A stretch of DNA of 64,000 nucleotides from Nostoc edaphicum CCNP1411 (GTDB lineage: Bacteria; Cyanobacteriota; Cyanobacteriia; Cyanobacteriales; Nostocaceae). Below are positions 36,902-45,087 of the stretch, piece by piece (the stretch's first letter is position 1; each line of letters begins with the position of its first letter). The position numbers were made by a program, and so were the translations under genes. The notes under the pieces were generated by a model. It did not search any database and had not been told where the DNA came from. It saw only the letters and a list, made by a program, of their open reading frames with translations. Location of the stretch: positions 56,516 to 120,515 of the forward strand of contig NZ_CP054695.1 of the NCBI RefSeq assembly GCF_014023275.1. The letters are read 5' to 3'.

Positions 36902-38323
36902 TTATCTATCCGCAAATGGTAGATGAACTTGAAAGCGCGTATCGCCTGGCTTTGAAAAGCAGCGAATGTCTCCGTTATGCTGACCCACTACAATCCGATA
37001 GGCAATCTCCAGACCTAACCCGGTTCCTGCACCAACATCTTTCGTTGTAAAAAACGGTTCAAAGATTCGGGACTGAATCTCAGGGGGAATGCCTAGCCCG
37101 TTATCTGCAATTTCCACTATGAGGTAATCTTTTTCACTTGTCGTACGCACCCAAATCATACCCCCTTCGCCCACAGCGTCGATGGCATTATCAATAAGAT
37201 TCGTCCATACCTGATTTAATGCACTCGCGTAGACTGGAATGTGTGGCTGGTTCGGCGAGTACTCCCGTATTACCGTGACACTACGCGATTTTAGCTTGTA
37301 GCCCAAAATAATGAGCGTGTTGTCAAGACCTTCATGCAGATCTACATACTGCCGGGGAGTTTGATCCATGTACGAGTATGCCTTGACAGCCTTGACTATT
37401 TTAAAGATGCGATCAGTGCCCTGATCAAGCACATTCAGGACAGTTGCGGAAGCTAGGGTTGCCTCCAACCAAGTCAGCACATCGTTGAGTGCATCAGTCG
37501 CCACCAGATTGTTAATCGCTTCTAATGCAACGGTGTTAAGTCCGGCCCCCACGAGTGTGGGAGCAAGTCTCCACCCATTGGCAACGCCATTCGACTCCAG
37601 CCAGTCTGCTAGTTCATCTTCCAAATCAATTTGAGCCAAGTAATCCAGATCGTCGAGTGTAGCAGCATATTCAATGGCATCACGCTTTAGCTCCAAGATG
37701 CGCTCTAGTTGAGTCGGCGTGAGGTGTTGCTCAATACGTCTAAGCGCGAGAGCCTCTAGAATCTGCATCGTGTGGCACAAATGTTCTGCAGCTCGACGTG
37801 CTGCTGATGCTGGATTATTCAGTTCATGAGCAAGTCCCGCAGCTAACTTACCCAAGGCGATGAGCTTTTCGTGTTGTTGAGATAACATCTGAAGCTCTTG
37901 CATTTTAAGTTGTGCTGCTTGTCGTTTTACCTCCTCCGTCTTCTTGAACAAGTCAACAAACACCGCCACTTTCGATGTCAATATTTCTGGCGAAATTGTC
38001 TTAATCAGGTAGTCTACCGCACCAAGGGAATAACCTTTGGACACAAGATTGTCGCTTGTGTTAAACGCTGTCAAGAAAATGATCGGGGTGGACACCGACC
38101 GTTCTCGAATTAAATTTGCCGTCTCAAAGCCATCCATCCCTGGCATCTGGACGTCGAGCAGAATTAAGGCAAAATCCTGATTAAGAAGACATCTCAAAGC
38201 TTCCATACCCGAATGAGCCTTTACCAGATTTTGACCCAGGCTGTACAGCATCGCCTCCAAGTTCAACAGATTTTGCGGATTGTCGTCTACCATAAGGATG
38301 TTTACTTTTGGTTCAGGCTGCAT
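36902..38323 (-). CDS. REC-histidine kinase hybrid
   Basis: 473 residues. The N-terminal receiver domain has acidic D13-D14, phospho-acceptor D57 (LLDVQMPGMDG), T85 and K108. A coiled linker (125-155) leads to the dimerisation helix with H166 (GLAHELNNPASAA). A long, unusual insert with WLESNGVANGWRLAPTLVGA precedes the HATPase domain: N box NLIDNAIDAV, G1 DNGLGI, F FEPFF, G2 GTGLGL. There is no membrane segment, so it is cytosolic and controlled through its own receiver. The kinase core is paralogous to that of the cNMP-binding kinase at 51223. The REC-flavoprotein at 40918 is a candidate partner. Confidence 0.88.
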   Translation of the reverse strand: MQPEPKVNILMVDDNPQNLLNLEAMLYSLGQNLVKAHSGMEALRCLLNQDFALILLDVQMPGMDGFETANLIRERSVSTPIIFLTAFNTSDNLVSKGYSLGAVDYLIKTISPEILTSKVAVFVDLFKKTEEVKRQAAQLKMQELQMLSQQHEKLIALGKLAAGLAHELNNPASAARRAAEHLCHTMQILEALALRRIEQHLTPTQLERILELKRDAIEYAATLDDLDYLAQIDLEDELADWLESNGVANGWRLAPTLVGAGLNTVALEAINNLVATDALNDVLTWLEATLASATVLNVLDQGTDRIFKIVKAVKAYSYMDQTPRQYVDLHEGLDNTLIILGYKLKSRSVTVIREYSPNQPHIPVYASALNQVWTNLIDNAIDAVGEGGMIWVRTTSEKDYLIVEIADNGLGIPPEIQSRIFEPFFTTKDVGAGTGLGLEIAYRIVVGQHNGDIRCFSKPGDTRFQVHLPFADR

Positions 38324-38476
38324 ATGTTCTCCTTAATACGGGTGGACATCCTTTCATCACCCTAAGAAGGCATAGGTTTACTTGCAAGTGGAATCATAGC
38401 GACGTGGGCTGTTAACAGATGCGCGAGTTGTTTATGGAACGCTTCTTTGGGCTAAATATCTCGTAAGATGTGGACT

Positions 38477-39487
38477 TTAGAGTTGCCAAGAACGAGCGCT
38501 GCCTGGAGCAAGTGTGATTAACTCTTCAACATTGCGTAGCATTGTGTTGCAAATCATATTTAATGGTAAATCATTTGCATTGTGCCCGAAAGGCTCTTCG
38601 ATTTCAGATCCAATTTGTTCAATACTCAATAATGTGAAACTCACAAAAGCTATCACTATTCCAGTCCACCAATTTAAATGACTGACTAACTCTAGAGGCA
38701 ATATTAGGCAATATATTAACACCAATTGCCTGAGTTTAATTGTATATATTAAGGGCAGCGGCGTTTTCAAAATGCGTTCACAGCCACCCAAAATATCTAC
38801 CATATCATCGAGCAACTTATGTAAGGCAGTCAGCTGATAAGTATTGAGACAATTACGGTCATGCTGATACTGCAAATAATCTCTAATCCAGAAAGCAATT
38901 TGTAGTGGGGGATGATTCGTATGTCTGAGCTTGAAAAACTGAATTTGGGACATCAATGACGCTAATTGCTCGTCCAAGGGATCTGCCCTTAGATGTAACT
39001 TCATTGCAATTGTAAAAGCAACTACTAGCCGAAGTATTGCCTCTTTTTCTACTCGATCCTTTGGAGACTGTTCTTTAACTACTATGTAAATACTCTGAGC
39101 CGATTTCCGAACCGTATTGACTAAAGCTCCCCATAGTTTCCGACCTTCCCAAAATCGGTCATGAGCTGTATTTGTCCGAAAAACCAATAGCAAAGTCAAA
39201 CCTATATTGAAAATGACAATGGTATTATTAATTACGCGATTTTTGTCAGTAAAAGCTATCGAAAATCCACAATAGTGTAGTAATGATACCAAAAAACCAT
39301 AGAAACAAAAAAAGAGTATCCAGGGAATAATGTCTGGAATAATTGAACTTTCAAGTCGTAAAACTACTTGAATCCAATGTAGTTTTTCACCTGTGTATAG
39401 TTGATACTTTCCTCTAAACGAATTTTTGACTTTGCTTAAAAGCTTTTTGCACTTTTCTAGTGTAATATTAGGCTTTGAGCAGCTCAT
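38477..39487 (-). CDS. Bestrophin-like anion channel
   Basis: 336 residues. The family signature lies around 105-130 (FRTNTAHDRFWEGRKLWGAL, then VNTVRKSAQ), with four main hydrophobic helices and the C-terminal EIEEPFGHNANDLPL motif. Bestrophin (UPF0187) proteins form pentameric anion channels, chloride or bicarbonate. In phototrophs, thylakoid bestrophins adjust proton motive force or bicarbonate supply. The orientation matches the adjoining REC-kinase gene, 150 bp apart. Together with the MIP channel and LtrA it adds to a membrane-transport theme. Confidence 0.88.
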   Translation of the reverse strand: MSCSKPNITLEKCKKLLSKVKNSFRGKYQLYTGEKLHWIQVVLRLESSIIPDIIPWILFFCFYGFLVSLLHYCGFSIAFTDKNRVINNTIVIFNIGLTLLLVFRTNTAHDRFWEGRKLWGALVNTVRKSAQSIYIVVKEQSPKDRVEKEAILRLVVAFTIAMKLHLRADPLDEQLASLMSQIQFFKLRHTNHPPLQIAFWIRDYLQYQHDRNCLNTYQLTALHKLLDDMVDILGGCERILKTPLPLIYTIKLRQLVLIYCLILPLELVSHLNWWTGIVIAFVSFTLLSIEQIGSEIEEPFGHNANDLPLNMICNTMLRNVEELITLAPGSARSWQL

Positions 39488-39862
39488 ATTGATGATACTT
39501 TTGTTAAAATTTTATACATCTTATAGTAAGCGCCAGAACTCAACAAATATACAGGTATTGAGAACGGTATAATCTTTGTTGATAAATCTGCCAAAGCATT
39601 TTCAGTGTAAGATTGCGATTTTGGATTTACGCGATCGCTTATGGCGTCACAAAAGCGTCCGAGGAGAGCGATCGGATTCCCAATAGACTTATCCGAAAAT
39701 GGTAAATGTATACGGCAAATGGATTTCAGCGATTATAATGGAATGTGCGATCGCTAGATTAGGTATACGAAAGAATAGGGCTTTGAGCATAAATTACGGC
39801 TAAATTATCAGTTTAGGGGCAAAAATATTGGTAAGGATAAAATTTATTTACTACCAACAAAT
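39488..39862. other. Intergenic with three HIP1-like sites
   Basis: About 375 bp without a gene. It contains GCGATCGC or close variants near 39630, 39668 and 39748. The right part probably holds the end of the IS5-type element, but no convincing inverted repeat pair was found. Confidence 0.35.
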
Positions 39863-40771
39863 TTAAATATTAATAGCTAGTGAAAGTAAACAATTAAGCC
39901 GTAGCCTGACTAACCCACAAACGGTCATAATTACCTGGCTATACTTGTGCCTTGCTAAACGAAATTTCTCACTAGCGACTCGAAATATTTTTACTTTCCC
40001 TATTAAATGTTCAACGCCTATTCTTCTAGACGATAACTGCTGGTTTTCTTTTTTTTGTAATTCCGAAATTTCTTTCTTCCTCGGTTTCTTGTAAGGCGTG
40101 GTAATTGTTGATTCTCCTATGTAAGCTTTATCTCCAATAAATTTTTGTTCACAATCAAATTTACCTTGTGTTTCTCGGAATAAATTAATATCGCTTGTTT
40201 TTCCTAAATTTCCAATATAAATGTCAACAATATCTTCTCCATTGGGCAATACAATAAACTGGTTTTTCAGGGTATGCATTTTTTTCTTGCCAGAGTAGTG
40301 CTGTTTTTGCTCTTGATAGTCTACAGGCCTCTCTATAGCTTGTTCTGCACTATCTACAATCAATTCATGCTCACAAAGAATTTTACGTAGTTCTTGATAT
40401 TTCTGACTATCTTTTTCTACCTCTTCCATTTGAGAAGCTGGTAATATCTCTCTCAAAATCTTCACCCAATAATTAAAAGCATCATTCGCTTTAGTTTTTG
40501 ATATATCAAATAACAAACCCAAAATATCAAAAGTTGGTTTTTGTCGAAGGTAAACTAGACATAAACAGACCCCTTCTTTAGGAGACATTTCTGATTTACG
40601 TCCACCACCAGGAGCAATAAGACGAACTTTGTTTTTTTGAATTTCCGTTTGTTTCTGATTATGTCGTTGTTCTGCCAACACAACTAATGTCATAAACTGT
40701 TCATAATTAATACCGCTCAATCGTTTTGCTGACTGGGGATGTGATTCGATTCTTACTAAAGGACTCGTCAT
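39863..40771 (-). CDS. IS5-family DDE transposase
   Basis: 302 residues. The N-terminal helical DNA-binding part (PGGGRKSEMSPKEGVCLCLV, PTFDILGLLFDISKTKANDA) is followed by a DDE_4-type catalytic core: first Asp in LIVDSAEQ, second in FIGDKAYIGE, Glu in GVEHLIGKVKIFR. These fit the IS5 superfamily (ISL2/IS1031-like, related to HARBI1). The ORF is uninterrupted, so the element may be functional. Inverted repeats could not be placed with certainty. It separates the bestrophin and REC-flavoprotein genes and is probably a recent insertion. Confidence 0.85.
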   Translation of the reverse strand: MTSPLVRIESHPQSAKRLSGINYEQFMTLVVLAEQRHNQKQTEIQKNKVRLIAPGGGRKSEMSPKEGVCLCLVYLRQKPTFDILGLLFDISKTKANDAFNYWVKILREILPASQMEEVEKDSQKYQELRKILCEHELIVDSAEQAIERPVDYQEQKQHYSGKKKMHTLKNQFIVLPNGEDIVDIYIGNLGKTSDINLFRETQGKFDCEQKFIGDKAYIGESTITTPYKKPRKKEISELQKKENQQLSSRRIGVEHLIGKVKIFRVASEKFRLARHKYSQVIMTVCGLVRLRLNCLLSLAINI

Positions 40772-40917
40772 GGTTGATGCACTAGAATTTTTATTTCTGT
40801 ATCATTTTCCCACAAATTTTATTTTAAGGACATGTCTAATAGATGTAAAGAAACATTTCTGTTTATTAGAAGAAGGATTATGTACAAAGAGGTGTAAAGA
40901 TTGCAAGTCGAACTTGT

Positions 40918-42579
40918 TTACACCTTATTAAGATATTGATGGATGAATTGAACGGCTATTGCACCTTCTCCAACTCCTGAGGCGACTCGCTTTACCGAAC
41001 CGTAACGCACATCTCCAGCCACAAAGATGCCTGGTACATTGGATTCCAACAGGAAGGGTTGACGAACCAGTTTCCATCCTTTTGGGCATCGTCCCTCGCG
41101 CATCAGGCTCGACCCGGTTAGGATAAACCCTTGTTCGTCTCTCTCCAGGACACCAGCCAGCCAATCAGTGTGTGGCCTCGCGCCGATTAAGATGAACAGC
41201 AACTTTGTAGGAACAGTTTGCTTTTCGCCAGTTTGAGCATCGACGATAGTGATCGCCTCTAGATTGGTCTCACCATGAACCTTGATGACACTGGTGTTCA
41301 ACTGCACTTTAATATTTTCTGTGGCCAAGATTCGGTCTATCAAGTACTTCGACATGCTTTTAGCAAGTGAGTCGCCGCGTACCAGTATAGTCACATTGCG
41401 AGCGTATTTAGAAATATATACTGCTGCCTGGCCGGCTGAGTTAGCCGCACCAACGATATAAACATCTTCATTCAGGCAAGAAAGCACTTCGGACATTGCT
41501 GCACCGTAGTACACACCAGCCCCAGTAAGTTTGTCGATATCAGACACATCAAGTTGGCGATACGAGACACCAGTTGCAATCAGCAGCGCGTGACAGCTTA
41601 ACTCTGTCCCGTCCGTCAGCTTGACGATACGATACGGATCCTCCAAGCGAATACCAACTACCTCTTGAGGTGCGAGAATCTCTACGCCGAACCGTTTGGC
41701 CTGAATGACAGCGCGACGGGCTAGTTCGGCTCCACTGAGTCCACTTGGAAAGCCTAAATAGTTCTCAATCTGGGAACTCGTCCCTGCTTGTCCCCCTGGG
41801 GCCTCTCTTTCAATCAACACCGTGCGTAGACCTTCGGACGCCCCATAGACTGCTGCTGCCAAACCAGCCGGACCTGCACCCACGATAATCAAGTCGTAAA
41901 ACGGCATTTCGGCACGCGTCTTTAACCCGATTTTCTCCGCAATCTGAACGTGTGTTGGTTGTGTGAGAAACAAACCGTCGGGGAACATCAGTAGTGGCAG
42001 GTGCGCGGTATCACATTGAGTATAGATAACCCATTGACGTGCTTCTTCCTCTGTCTCAATGTCCAACCACTGATAAGGTACATGGTTGCGGGCCAAGAAG
42101 TCCTTAATTTGGTGCGACTTGGGCGACCAACGGGAACCAATAACGCGAATCCCTTCAAAAGGTGGGTGGTATGACGAGACCCAATCGTCTAGCAGATCGT
42201 TAAGAATGGGGTATAGGATTTCTTGTGGCGGATCCCACGGTTTCATAAGATAGTAATCAATCTTTGCTGTATTGATAGCAGATACAGCAGCATTGGTGTC
42301 TGCATAAGCTGTCAGCAAGACCCGTTTTGCATACGGGAATATCTGCATAGCCTGTTCGATGAACTGCACACCTGTCATCTGTGGCATCCGCTGGTCTACC
42401 AGAAAAAGCGCAACCATCTCGTTACGCAGTTTTACCTGTTGCAGTACACTCAAGGCTTTTGCTCCTGAGTCTGCTCGCAGTACCCGAAAGCTATTGCCAT
42501 ACTGTTGTCGGAGATCGCGCTCTATTACTCGTAGAACTCCAGGGTCATCATCAACCGTAAGTAGTATAGGATTAGCCAC
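40918..42579 (-). CDS. REC + thioredoxin-fold + thioredoxin-reductase-like flavoprotein
   Basis: 553 residues in three parts. A receiver domain (1-120) has D10-D12, phospho-acceptor D62 and K113. A glutaredoxin-like domain (143-220) follows, in which the usual C-P-x-C is replaced by W-S-P-K-S. The last part is a FAD/NADPH oxidoreductase of the TrxR type (228-553) with GAGPAG (234-239), an NADPH-site GAANSA (378-383) and a C-terminal FAD motif VAGDVRYG. At the position of the TrxR redox cysteines the sequence is GVYYGAAMSE, so both are missing. 'Fused response regulator/thioredoxin-disulfide reductase' proteins exist as a family but lack an assigned role. With no thiols, this looks like a phosphorylation-controlled NAD(P)H sensor or oxidase. 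Likely kinases are those at 36902 and 51223. Confidence 0.85.
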   Translation of the reverse strand: MANPILLTVDDDPGVLRVIERDLRQQYGNSFRVLRADSGAKALSVLQQVKLRNEMVALFLVDQRMPQMTGVQFIEQAMQIFPYAKRVLLTAYADTNAAVSAINTAKIDYYLMKPWDPPQEILYPILNDLLDDWVSSYHPPFEGIRVIGSRWSPKSHQIKDFLARNHVPYQWLDIETEEEARQWVIYTQCDTAHLPLLMFPDGLFLTQPTHVQIAEKIGLKTRAEMPFYDLIIVGAGPAGLAAAVYGASEGLRTVLIEREAPGGQAGTSSQIENYLGFPSGLSGAELARRAVIQAKRFGVEILAPQEVVGIRLEDPYRIVKLTDGTELSCHALLIATGVSYRQLDVSDIDKLTGAGVYYGAAMSEVLSCLNEDVYIVGAANSAGQAAVYISKYARNVTILVRGDSLAKSMSKYLIDRILATENIKVQLNTSVIKVHGETNLEAITIVDAQTGEKQTVPTKLLFILIGARPHTDWLAGVLERDEQGFILTGSSLMREGRCPKGWKLVRQPFLLESNVPGIFVAGDVRYGSVKRVASGVGEGAIAVQFIHQYLNKV

Positions 42580-42730
42580 AGTAGCTCCTTACTGAATAAA
42601 TAGTTGTATAAATTGTTATATTAAAACAATTTTGGCAATTTTTCACACACAATTTCGTGGCGGTGTTATCCAAGGCAGGATGTAGTCCTAATAGCTTTGG
42701 ATAAACCGGAGTTCTGTTCCTTGAACAACG

Positions 42731-42828
42731 TATAGCAGCTGCCATACTGGTTAGGACAAGTATGCTCTAGCTATGATAATCGCTCTCTTAGATTTGCCAA
42801 TGTCCTAAACAGTCTGACCACTGCTATA
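42731..42828. repeat. MITE-like palindromic element, second family
   Basis: 98 bp. The left end TATAGCAG with GTTAGGACA further inward pairs imperfectly with a right end containing TGTCCTAAAC and CTGCTATA. It lies upstream of the REC-flavoprotein promoter and after the epimerase gene's stop codon. No ORF. Confidence 0.55.
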
Positions 42829-42877
42829 TCTGCTATTCTGAGACCTTTAGGGCTACTAAAATGTCTTTCAACAGAAC

Positions 42878-45049
42878 CTACAGACTGGCCATCTCAACAG
42901 TTTCATACTGATCTAACACAGTGATGCCCTCGTAGAATCCACTCATTTGGAGGAATTGCTTCACATTATCAGGAGCACCGACTATATAAATGTCAACATT
43001 AGGTCCGAGCTTTTGCTTAGTGAAAATAAGGGCCCGCAAACCAGCAGTAGTAATACATTGCAGGTCTTGTAGCAGCAAGACGAGGCGTTTTACTGGCTTT
43101 TCTGTTGCTTTGACCAACACTTCCTGAAAATGTCCTACAGCACTGGCATCCAGTGAGCCAGTTAAGGAAATATTAGCAGTACCATTAGTTACTTCCAGCA
43201 GCGTTGCGTCGAAAGACATCTGAGTGGGAAGGAGCCTGACTCGAATTTTCAGTTCGTCTTGAGTAGACGGTAGTTTGACCGTTAGACTTGAGGCATCAAA
43301 ATCGGAATACTTTTGCCCGTTGATCCATACATTGCCAATCTGCACACTACCTGGTGGCAGTATATCTGGTGCAACCCGTAGGATGTTGTCCTTAAAACCA
43401 CCAGGCTTCGGCTTGAAATACAAATCCATCGGCTGCTTAGTAATCAGCAGGTTTGTATAGACGCAAGCCAAGTAAGCCAGCTCGAACGAGTGGTAACCAC
43501 TCATTGAGTGGCTGCCCTTACCTCGCTCAGTTCCTAGCAAGTAGGGAAGTCCATCTGCGAGAACATTGAAGTATACACCTCCACCCGCGTAATCGAGGAA
43601 CCAAGTGTTATAGAAACCTGCCGCTTCACGTGCATGGCGTTGATACTCAGGTTTATCAAGCGAGCCAGTCAGGATAAGGTAGGCTAAAATAGCTTGTTCC
43701 TGCTGCCACCAAGCTTTCCGGTTATGCCAGACAAAGCGGTGTACCTCTTGCCCTGGTTTGAGGAGGCGTTCCACGACATCGTACCACCCACCACGCTGTT
43801 GGTCGCTGCCGATTGCAGGCATGATCTCTGCAATCTTTTCAGCTAGAGCGATATATTTTTCTTTTGGTTTTAGGTGGTTCATCCGCATAAGGTTCCAAGC
43901 AATTTTGAGGTTATGACCTACGACTGCTCGATTCTGCTGCCATCCCCAAGTTGTGTCGTGACTCCAATCCTCATAAAAACGTTCCTGAATAAACGGGCTA
44001 TGGTCATAATCCGGGAACCGCTTTTCAATGGTGTCAAACGTGTACTCAAGGAAATTTGCGTATTCTTCCTCGCCAGTCGCCAGCCAAAGATTGATCAGAT
44101 AGGCTGGGGCATGGTCACCTATTGAGTTCCAATTTTTCTTCGCACGGTTGTGGCCTAAAGTCTCAGAATAAGGGCTGAGAGTAATTGGATCAATGTGGGA
44201 GAAAAATCCTCCTTTATCTGTCTTGTCCAGGAAATGCTTGTTAAACAGATTAATGGTCAACTCAATATCTTTCATGATGCGTGGATCGCCCGTTACCCGA
44301 TAGGTCTGGGTGGGGCCAGCCAGGGCATAAATTTGCTCGTAAGCTGGAATAGCGTCATAATCATCACCAAATTCTGAGGAGAATATTTTCTGCTTGCTGC
44401 TATCTGGCTTCACGTCAACGGCGTGATACCAATAGCAAATACCTTCACCCTCATCTAGAAAACGCATGTGTTCGCGTAGGTATTCAGTGCCTTTTTCAGC
44501 AGCCTCTAGGTAGCGGTCATCCCCAGTCATCATGTAGGCTGTGGCAAAACCGTAAACCAGGCGGGAAATGGTGTCAGTTTCCTGACGATTACTATTTTCC
44601 TTGGAACCAACTAAGCCGATACCAGTGCGGTATTTCCGATAATCAATTTCGCCATCTTCAAACTGGGCTTTTAGGTAAAAATTGGCAAGGCTTTGTATCT
44701 GCTTAACCCACCAGTCTGGTTTTTCAAAAAGATACTCATTTTCGGTCCTGCCCAGAAAAACTATATGTTTAGCTTCAAACTTATACTCACCTGCCTCAGG
44801 ATAAAAAATCCCATACACGAAAAGATAGCAATTTGGAACGAGCATTGAACTGATCTGTCTAGTGCAATCAAAGTAAGGCTCATCTAAATTGCGCACTAGC
44901 TCAGCATACGTCATTGAGGTCAATGCTACTTGAAATTTCCTACCATCTGACGTTTTGAGAGCGAAAGTACCAAAATCTCCCTTGCTTGAATCAAAATCGG
45001 TAACATACCCAGCAATCAAGTCCGAAAACGAAAAGCTCATGTTACTCAT
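42878..45049 (-). CDS. AGE-type epimerase/isomerase fused to a STAS domain
   Basis: 723 residues. The N-terminal ~100 residues form a small beta domain (SDLIAGYVTDFDSSKGDFGT). The centre (~110-560) is an (alpha/alpha)6 barrel of the N-acylglucosamine 2-epimerase/six-hairpin glycosidase type, with DWSHDTTWGWQQNRAVVGHN and a WHNRKAWWQQEQAILAYL motif. The C-terminal ~100 residues are a STAS domain: GSLDASAVGHFQEVL, then LVLLLQDLQCITTAGLRALI. The usual phospho-Ser position (D-S-S-G) is T-T-A-G here. STAS domains couple enzymes or transporters to partner-switching kinases and phosphatases, so this sugar enzyme is probably held in a regulatory complex. The next gene, 38 bp upstream on the same strand, is GlgX, so the two form an operon. 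Confidence 0.8.
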   Translation of the reverse strand: MSNMSFSFSDLIAGYVTDFDSSKGDFGTFALKTSDGRKFQVALTSMTYAELVRNLDEPYFDCTRQISSMLVPNCYLFVYGIFYPEAGEYKFEAKHIVFLGRTENEYLFEKPDWWVKQIQSLANFYLKAQFEDGEIDYRKYRTGIGLVGSKENSNRQETDTISRLVYGFATAYMMTGDDRYLEAAEKGTEYLREHMRFLDEGEGICYWYHAVDVKPDSSKQKIFSSEFGDDYDAIPAYEQIYALAGPTQTYRVTGDPRIMKDIELTINLFNKHFLDKTDKGGFFSHIDPITLSPYSETLGHNRAKKNWNSIGDHAPAYLINLWLATGEEEYANFLEYTFDTIEKRFPDYDHSPFIQERFYEDWSHDTTWGWQQNRAVVGHNLKIAWNLMRMNHLKPKEKYIALAEKIAEIMPAIGSDQQRGGWYDVVERLLKPGQEVHRFVWHNRKAWWQQEQAILAYLILTGSLDKPEYQRHAREAAGFYNTWFLDYAGGGVYFNVLADGLPYLLGTERGKGSHSMSGYHSFELAYLACVYTNLLITKQPMDLYFKPKPGGFKDNILRVAPDILPPGSVQIGNVWINGQKYSDFDASSLTVKLPSTQDELKIRVRLLPTQMSFDATLLEVTNGTANISLTGSLDASAVGHFQEVLVKATEKPVKRLVLLLQDLQCITTAGLRALIFTKQKLGPNVDIYIVGAPDNVKQFLQMSGFYEGITVLDQYETVEMASL

Positions 45050-45087
45050 TGAATTTCCTCCAGAGTTGAGAATCGATTAACTGGAAA

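Noticed and set aside
36618..36926. Plus-strand 102-codon frame
   Set aside because: Lies opposite the IS630 transposase remnant and overlaps the kinase gene's end; no start signal.
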